Origin: Muribaculaceae bacterium Isolate-013 (NCI)
GTDB lineage: Bacteria; Bacteroidota; Bacteroidia; Bacteroidales; Muribaculaceae
Direction of reading: 5' to 3'
DNA length: 39,707 nt
NCBI GenBank assembly: GCA_004102785.1
Contig: SCEJ01000029.1
Coordinates: 1 to 39,707, forward strand
The notes under the pieces were generated by a model, which saw nothing but the letters and a program-made list of their open reading frames with translations, had not been told where the DNA came from and made no database searches. This document shows positions 36,303-39,707 of this stretch, piece by piece. The stretch's first letter is position 1; every line of letters starts with the position of its first letter. The translations under genes and the position numbers were made by a program.

Positions 36303-36352
36303 CAGATACGTTTCATGCTCTTTCATGGAACGTATCTGACTGTGTATTTTAA
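36303..36352 (+). terminator. Terminator of the receptor/phosphatase operon
   Basis: CAGATACGTTTCATG (36303-36317) pairs with CATGGAACGTATCTG (36324-36338, one non-Watson-Crick pair) around CTCTTT. A T-rich stretch follows. It starts 41 nt after the phosphatase stop. Confidence 0.75.
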
Positions 36353-36372
36353 TAATCTAAATTTATCTAACA

Positions 36373-36654
36373 ATGAACAAAATCCTCATTGTAGATGCCT
36401 CCGACTCCGACCGTCGGCTCATGGTTGGCTTGCTTACGCGAGCCGGCTACGAGCCGATAGCAGTCGAGACGATGGAGGCTGCAAAAGACGAGGTGGCAAA
36501 ACTGCCATCCGGCGCAGTGATTGTCGCGGCGATGAAATTCGTCCGTGGCACAGCGCAGAAGTTAACCAACTGGTAGAGGACTAAGGGATACGGATTTACC
36601 GTAGCCGCCATAACACTCATTCAAAAAGGGATTATTTTGCAAACTCATATATAA
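36373..36654 (+). pseudogene. Broken pseudo-receiver gene, copy 1
   Basis: ATG 36373 opens a receiver-like N-terminus (MNKILIVDASDSDRRLMVGL...) that stops at TAG 36574-36576 after 67 codons. The same frame then continues with RTKGYGFTVAAITLIQ to a stop at 36654. This looks like the continuation of the same fold (expected pattern N-W-L-K-x-E-G-Y-x-F-P-V-I-A), so the TAG is probably a nonsense mutation. The usual phosphoacceptor Asp is replaced: the third strand reads GAVIVAAMKF where receivers have an Asp. A sister copy lies at 38870. The parent protein's function is unknown to me. It may belong to mobile-element regulators. Confidence 0.7.
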
Positions 36655-36903
36655 TGATTAACTTTGTGGAACAAATCGAAAATACAGCACAGTTCAACAA
36701 TATGAAATGGCAGTTGTGCATATAGCTACGCTCAACGAATAGCACTCTCAACTAATGCTATTCAGCAATAGGTAGGCTTATCGAAGCCTGCCCTTTATTG
36801 CTTTGCCATATATCCCCATTTAACAATTTCATTTTACATTAAGCAGCGTTACACCGCATTATGTGGTGTGGCTTACTGTATCTTATCATATTGATTTGAA
36901 CAA
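36655..36903 (+). other. Structured leader upstream of the MATE gene
   Basis: No gene is seen. Three hairpins follow one another: GAATAGCA / TGCTATTC (36737-36763), GGTAGGCTT-ATCG-AAGCCTGCC (36771-36792, followed by the T-rich CTTTATTGCTTT), and ACACCGC-ATTAT-GTGGTGT near 36850-36868. The middle one resembles a terminator. The layout could be an attenuator or ligand-controlled leader for the exporter operon, but I cannot match it to a named riboswitch. Confidence 0.4.
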
Positions 36904-38208
36904 GTGAATTATAGCTATAAACAAATATGGCTCATCGCATATCCTGTGATGATGAGCTTTCTTATTGAACAGCTGATAAATATAACCGATGCCTTGTTCT
37001 TGGGGCATGTCGGTGAAATCGAACTTGGCGCATCCGCACTTGCCGGAATATGGTTCTTGGCAATCTATATGCTTGGCTTAGGGTTCAGTGTAGGGTTGCA
37101 AGTTGTAATTGCACGACGCAACGGAGAACAAAAATACGAAGAAACTGGAAAAACGTTTTTTCAAGGCCTGTGTTTCTTACTGATACTTGCGTCATTACTT
37201 TGTCTGTTATCAAAGTTCTTTTCTCCACAACTATTAAAGTATCTGATTACCTCTCCCGAAGTCTATAATGCAGTTGTCAAGTATCTGGATTGGCGTATAA
37301 TAGGATTGTTCTTCTCTTTCCCGTTTCTTGCCATCCGCTCGTTTTTAGTCGGCATTACAGAAACAAGACCTCTGAATTTAGCTGCTTTAACTGCCGTATT
37401 GATGAACATTCCTCTCAACTGGCTTTTGATTTTCAGATATGATATGGGTATATCAGGAGCCGCTATCGGCTCTTCATTTGCAGAGTTGTGCTCATTGTTG
37501 ATATTGGTAGCTTGTATGTTTCTTTGCGTAAGAAAACACAAGTATGGTTTATCTTGGCGTATAGACATAAAAATACTAAAAGAGGTGTTTTCTGTCTCTG
37601 TCTGGAATATGCTCCAGTTTTTTACAAGCGTAGCCATCTGGTTCTTGTTTTTTATCGCTATTGAGAGATTGGGAGAAATCGAATTGGCGGTATCTAATAT
37701 TGTAAGAAGTGTTTCCGCTTTATTCTCTGTTATAGTAACTGCATTGGGGGCTGTCACAAGCTCTTTGGTAAACAATTCAATTGGCGCAGGTGAGAGAAAT
37801 GCTGTTTTTCCGCTTTGTCATAAGGTAATCCGATTGGGGCTTTATATCGGTACCCCATTGATTATTATTGCGTTGTCACTTCATCAATTAATTATCGGGG
37901 CATATACTGAAAATCCGGTTGTTAAGCAAATCGCATGGCAACCATATGTGGTTATGCTTCTGAATTACTTCTTCGCACTGCCGGGTTATATTTATCTTAA
38001 TGCGGTGACAGGTACCGGTGCGACAAAGACCGTATTCTTTTTTCAAGTAATCACTACTATCGCCTATTTATTCTGTTTATGGGGATTGAGTAATCTCAAT
38101 GTCCGATTGGCAACTTATTGGAGCGTAGAATATCTATATGTGATAATGCTCGGTATTCAATCTTTTATTTATCTGAAATTATACAATTCAAAAAACAACA
38201 GGATATGA
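36904..38208 (+). CDS. MATE family efflux transporter
   Basis: This is a 434-residue inner-membrane antiporter of the multidrug and toxic compound extrusion family, with about twelve hydrophobic spans. The opening [20 protein letters not shown] and [20 protein letters not shown] (about 33-52) are typical of the DinF/NorM-like group, and [18 protein letters not shown] follows. Translation appears to start at GTG 36904, since the next Met would cut the first helix. GC content is clearly lower than in the core genes, suggesting acquisition. Its stop overlaps the start of the acetyltransferase gene (ATGA), so export and modification are probably co-expressed. The substrate is unknown. Confidence 0.92.
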   Translation: MNYSYKQIWLIAYPVMMSFLIEQLINITDALFLGHVGEIELGASALAGIWFLAIYMLGLGFSVGLQVVIARRNGEQKYEETGKTFFQGLCFLLILASLLCLLSKFFSPQLLKYLITSPEVYNAVVKYLDWRIIGLFFSFPFLAIRSFLVGITETRPLNLAALTAVLMNIPLNWLLIFRYDMGISGAAIGSSFAELCSLLILVACMFLCVRKHKYGLSWRIDIKILKEVFSVSVWNMLQFFTSVAIWFLFFIAIERLGEIELAVSNIVRSVSALFSVIVTALGAVTSSLVNNSIGAGERNAVFPLCHKVIRLGLYIGTPLIIIALSLHQLIIGAYTENPVVKQIAWQPYVVMLLNYFFALPGYIYLNAVTGTGATKTVFFFQVITTIAYLFCLWGLSNLNVRLATYWSVEYLYVIMLGIQSFIYLKLYNSKNNRI

Positions 38209-38828
38209 TGAATAAAATATATCCCCGTAAGGGTGACACACAAACCGTTTATCTGAACGCAGTGGTTAAAGACCCGTCGATTGAGGTAGGTGATTACACG
38301 ATTTACAATGATTTTATCTCAGACCCTCGTCAGTTCGAGCAGAATAATGTGCTGTATCATTACCCAATTAATCATGAGCGACTGATAATTGGCAAGTTTT
38401 GTTCCATTGCCTGTGGTGTAAAGTTTCTGTTTAACTGTGCCAACCATACACTAAAATCTTTGTCAACCTATACCTTCCCTCTGTTTTATGAAGATTGGGA
38501 ATTGGAGAAGTCAAATGTAGCCTCTGCTTGGGACAACAAAGGTGACATCGTGATAGGCAATGATGTATGTATTGGTTTTGAGGCAGTTATTCTTGCCGGT
38601 GTAAAAATCGGAGATGGTGCCATTATAGGAACAAGAGCAGTCGTAACCAAGGATGTTCCTCCTTACTCTATCGTTGGCGGTATACCGGCAAAAGTAATCC
38701 GCAAACGGTATAGCCCGGATATTATTGAGCAACTACTGTCGCTTCGGTGGTGGGATTGGACAAAGGATAGAATAAAAAGAAATCTCCCATTCATTATGGC
38801 TGGCAATATTGAAAACATGACAGAATAA
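38205..38828 (+). CDS. Vat/CatB-like O-acetyltransferase (hexapeptide repeat)
   Basis: This is a 207-residue xenobiotic acetyltransferase-type enzyme with a left-handed beta helix. The opening [20 protein letters not shown] and GDYTIYNDF match streptogramin A acetyltransferases. The catalytic His is in [18 protein letters not shown] (about residue 80). Hexapeptide coils follow ([30 protein letters not shown], in part), then [15 protein letters not shown] and LLSLRWWDW. It would inactivate a hydroxyl-bearing drug by acetyl transfer from acetyl-CoA. Whether the substrate is a streptogramin, chloramphenicol or something else cannot be decided here. It has two adjacent start codons (38205, 38208), the first overlapping the MATE stop. 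Confidence 0.85.
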   Translation: MMNKIYPRKGDTQTVYLNAVVKDPSIEVGDYTIYNDFISDPRQFEQNNVLYHYPINHERLIIGKFCSIACGVKFLFNCANHTLKSLSTYTFPLFYEDWELEKSNVASAWDNKGDIVIGNDVCIGFEAVILAGVKIGDGAIIGTRAVVTKDVPPYSIVGGIPAKVIRKRYSPDIIEQLLSLRWWDWTKDRIKRNLPFIMAGNIENMTE

Positions 38829-38869
38829 TAAATATTACATATCTGTTTAACTTAATTATTTACTACACG

Positions 38870-39112
38870 ATGAAGACAATTCTAATTGTAGATGCCTCCG
38901 AATCAGACCGTCGGCTTATGGCGGGCTTGCTTGTCAAGTCCGGCTATGATCCGATTGCAGTCGAGGCTATGGAGGCGGCAAAGGACGAGGTGGCAAAACT
39001 GCCACCCGGAGCAGTGATTGTCGCGGCGATGAAATTCGTCCGTGGCACAGCGCAGGAGTTAATCAACTGCACGGCTCTTTCATTTAAAATTGGTGGAAGT
39101 TTACGAAAATAG
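38870..39112 (+). pseudogene. Broken pseudo-receiver gene, copy 2
   Basis: This copy repeats copy 1 (36373) over 67 codons. By hand alignment about 173 of 201 bases agree, with the last 45 or so before GCGCAG identical. It starts MKTILIVDASESDRRLMAGL. Similarity ends at ELIN|C near 39070, where the frame runs into CTALSFKIGGSLRK, which belongs to the insertion sequence. The gene was therefore cut by the insertion. As in copy 1, the position of the receiver phosphoacceptor Asp is Ala/Ala (IVAAMKF). Confidence 0.7.
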
Positions 39113-39135
39113 TGGTATTTTATAGCGAAAATGTC

Positions 39136-39258
39136 TACCTTTGCACATAGCGATGCCGAAGCACCGCCTTCGGTGTTTCTTTATCATAAGATTTTAATTT
39201 TAAAAGAGGCGGAGTGGCCGAGAAGGCTCTTCCGCCTCGATTTTCGCTACGCGAAAAT
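39136..39258 (+). promoter_or_regulatory. Promoter and hairpins in the IS leader
   Basis: TACCTTTG (39136-39143) fits the -7 element. It is followed by three hairpins: CCGAAG-CACCGC-CTTCGG (39156-39173) with TGTTTCTTT after it, GAGGCGGA...TCCGCCTC (39206-39213 / 39231-39238), and ATTTTCGC-TAC-GCGAAAAT (39240-39258). The first two resemble terminators placed ahead of the transposase, which could limit transposase expression. Confidence 0.4.
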
Positions 39259-39340
39259 ACGCATTATTTGCCTGATATGCAACATTTTCGACTTAATATA
39301 TATTAAAAAGGAACATCGTTTTTACCCTACGGGCAGCATC

Positions 39341-39707
39341 ATGGACAGACTGGTTGATTTTGCCTCGTCAGTGCCCGATTTCCGCAGAACAGGCAAAGGA
39401 AACCACCGTCACAGACTCCGTGATATCATAATGCTGATGGTACTTGGCCGTGCCTCTGGATTTGTCGGCCGTGCCGATATAATTGCTTTCGGCAAACACA
39501 ATATCAAAAGGTTCCGCAAAATGGGGATGATGAAAAATGGGGTGCCGTCCGAAGCGACCCTTTGCCGAGTGGATAACGGCATCAATGACTGCGCCATGGC
39601 CGACAGGATGCAGGAATTTGTCGAAGTGTTTCATGCCCAGTTGCGGAGCCGATCCTGGCGGGAGATAATCTGTGTTGACGGCAAGGCCGAGCGGGGCACA
39701 GTTCTGG
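39341..39707 (+). CDS. ISAs1-family transposase, N-terminal part (cut by window end)
   Basis: ATG 39341 opens a frame that is still open at the window end (122 codons seen of an expected 370 or so). It begins MDRLVDFASSVPDFRRTGKG and follows the H-repeat/ISAs1 pattern: an N-terminal DDE-associated domain (HRHRLRDIIMLMVLGRASGF, FRKMGMMKNGVPSEATLCRV), then the first catalytic Asp in IICVDGKAERGT. It inserts a copy of the element by a DDE mechanism. The upstream leader holds its likely promoter. Intactness cannot be judged here. Confidence 0.85.
   Translation, partial: MDRLVDFASSVPDFRRTGKGNHRHRLRDIIMLMVLGRASGFVGRADIIAFGKHNIKRFRKMGMMKNGVPSEATLCRVDNGINDCAMADRMQEFVEVFHAQLRSRSWREIICVDGKAERGTVL

Larger units (their letters stand above)
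39070..39707 (+). mobile_element. ISAs1-family insertion sequence, left part
   Basis: The left end is inferred at about 39070, where the pseudo-receiver homology stops, and the element runs off the right edge. It contains a roughly 270-nt non-coding leader and the start of the transposase gene. The terminal inverted repeat cannot be confirmed without the other end. Confidence 0.6.

Noticed and set aside
39206-39238. GGCGGAGTGGCCGAGAAGGCTC resembles the start of a tRNA-Ser.
   Set aside because: The 3' half folds back as TCCGCCTC on the first bases, giving a simple hairpin, and no anticodon arm or T-arm follows.

Overview
The window looks like a Bacteroidales chromosome, most probably a Muribaculaceae-type gut organism. 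The grounds are a full-length SprA (type IX secretion outer-membrane translocon), a TonB-dependent receptor with a carboxypeptidase-regulatory-like N-terminus, repeated Bacteroidetes-type promoters (-7 element TAnnTTTG), mobile-element remnants of the Bacteroides conjugative-transposon kind, and protein sequences typical of the order. The genus is inference.

Positions 1-24224 are GC-rich core chromosome. The left edge holds the 5' end of a group II intron (minus strand), sitting directly behind the groEL terminator. Leftward genes follow: groES-groEL, and a tight pyrB-pyrI-flavin reductase-glyA-plsC run. Rightward come an alpha/beta hydrolase, a DUF1846 protein and a tRNA-dihydrouridine synthase. 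An lptB-like ATPase and uridine kinase (minus) lie divergently from an MlaE/MlaF-type lipid transporter pair (plus). Then come a small secreted protein with 11-residue repeats, the 7.5-kb sprA, ruvA and a DUF1015 gene (all minus), and a three-tRNA cluster (two identical Gly-GCC, one Leu-GAG).

Past the tRNA-Leu terminator (about 24275) the sequence becomes accessory: lower GC, decayed genes, and fragments resembling a conjugative-element DNA methylase/helicase. Positions 25586-36261 form a coherent phosphate-acquisition island. It holds an OprO/P-type porin, a membrane-anchored PhoU-like protein, a Pit-type transporter with a PhoU-like cytoplasmic tail, a methylglyoxal synthase, a histidine kinase and OmpR-type response regulator, a TonB-dependent receptor and a secreted purple-acid-phosphatase-like enzyme. 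The methylglyoxal synthase start codon overlaps the kinase stop codon, so it is wired into the regulator operon. Methylglyoxal synthase releases phosphate from dihydroxyacetone phosphate, so the unit may join external phosphate scavenging to internal phosphate release. Upstream of the regulator, pit and phoU-like/porin transcription units there are 11-nt-period TTAA-type repeats, 33-38 nt upstream of a -7 element, as expected for a PhoB-type operator.

Positions 36373-39112 hold a lower-GC, translationally coupled MATE exporter plus Vat-like acetyltransferase pair, which looks like a resistance cassette. It has a structured leader and is bracketed by two directly repeated, broken pseudo-receiver genes. 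The window ends inside an ISAs1-family insertion sequence that appears to have cut the second of these copies.
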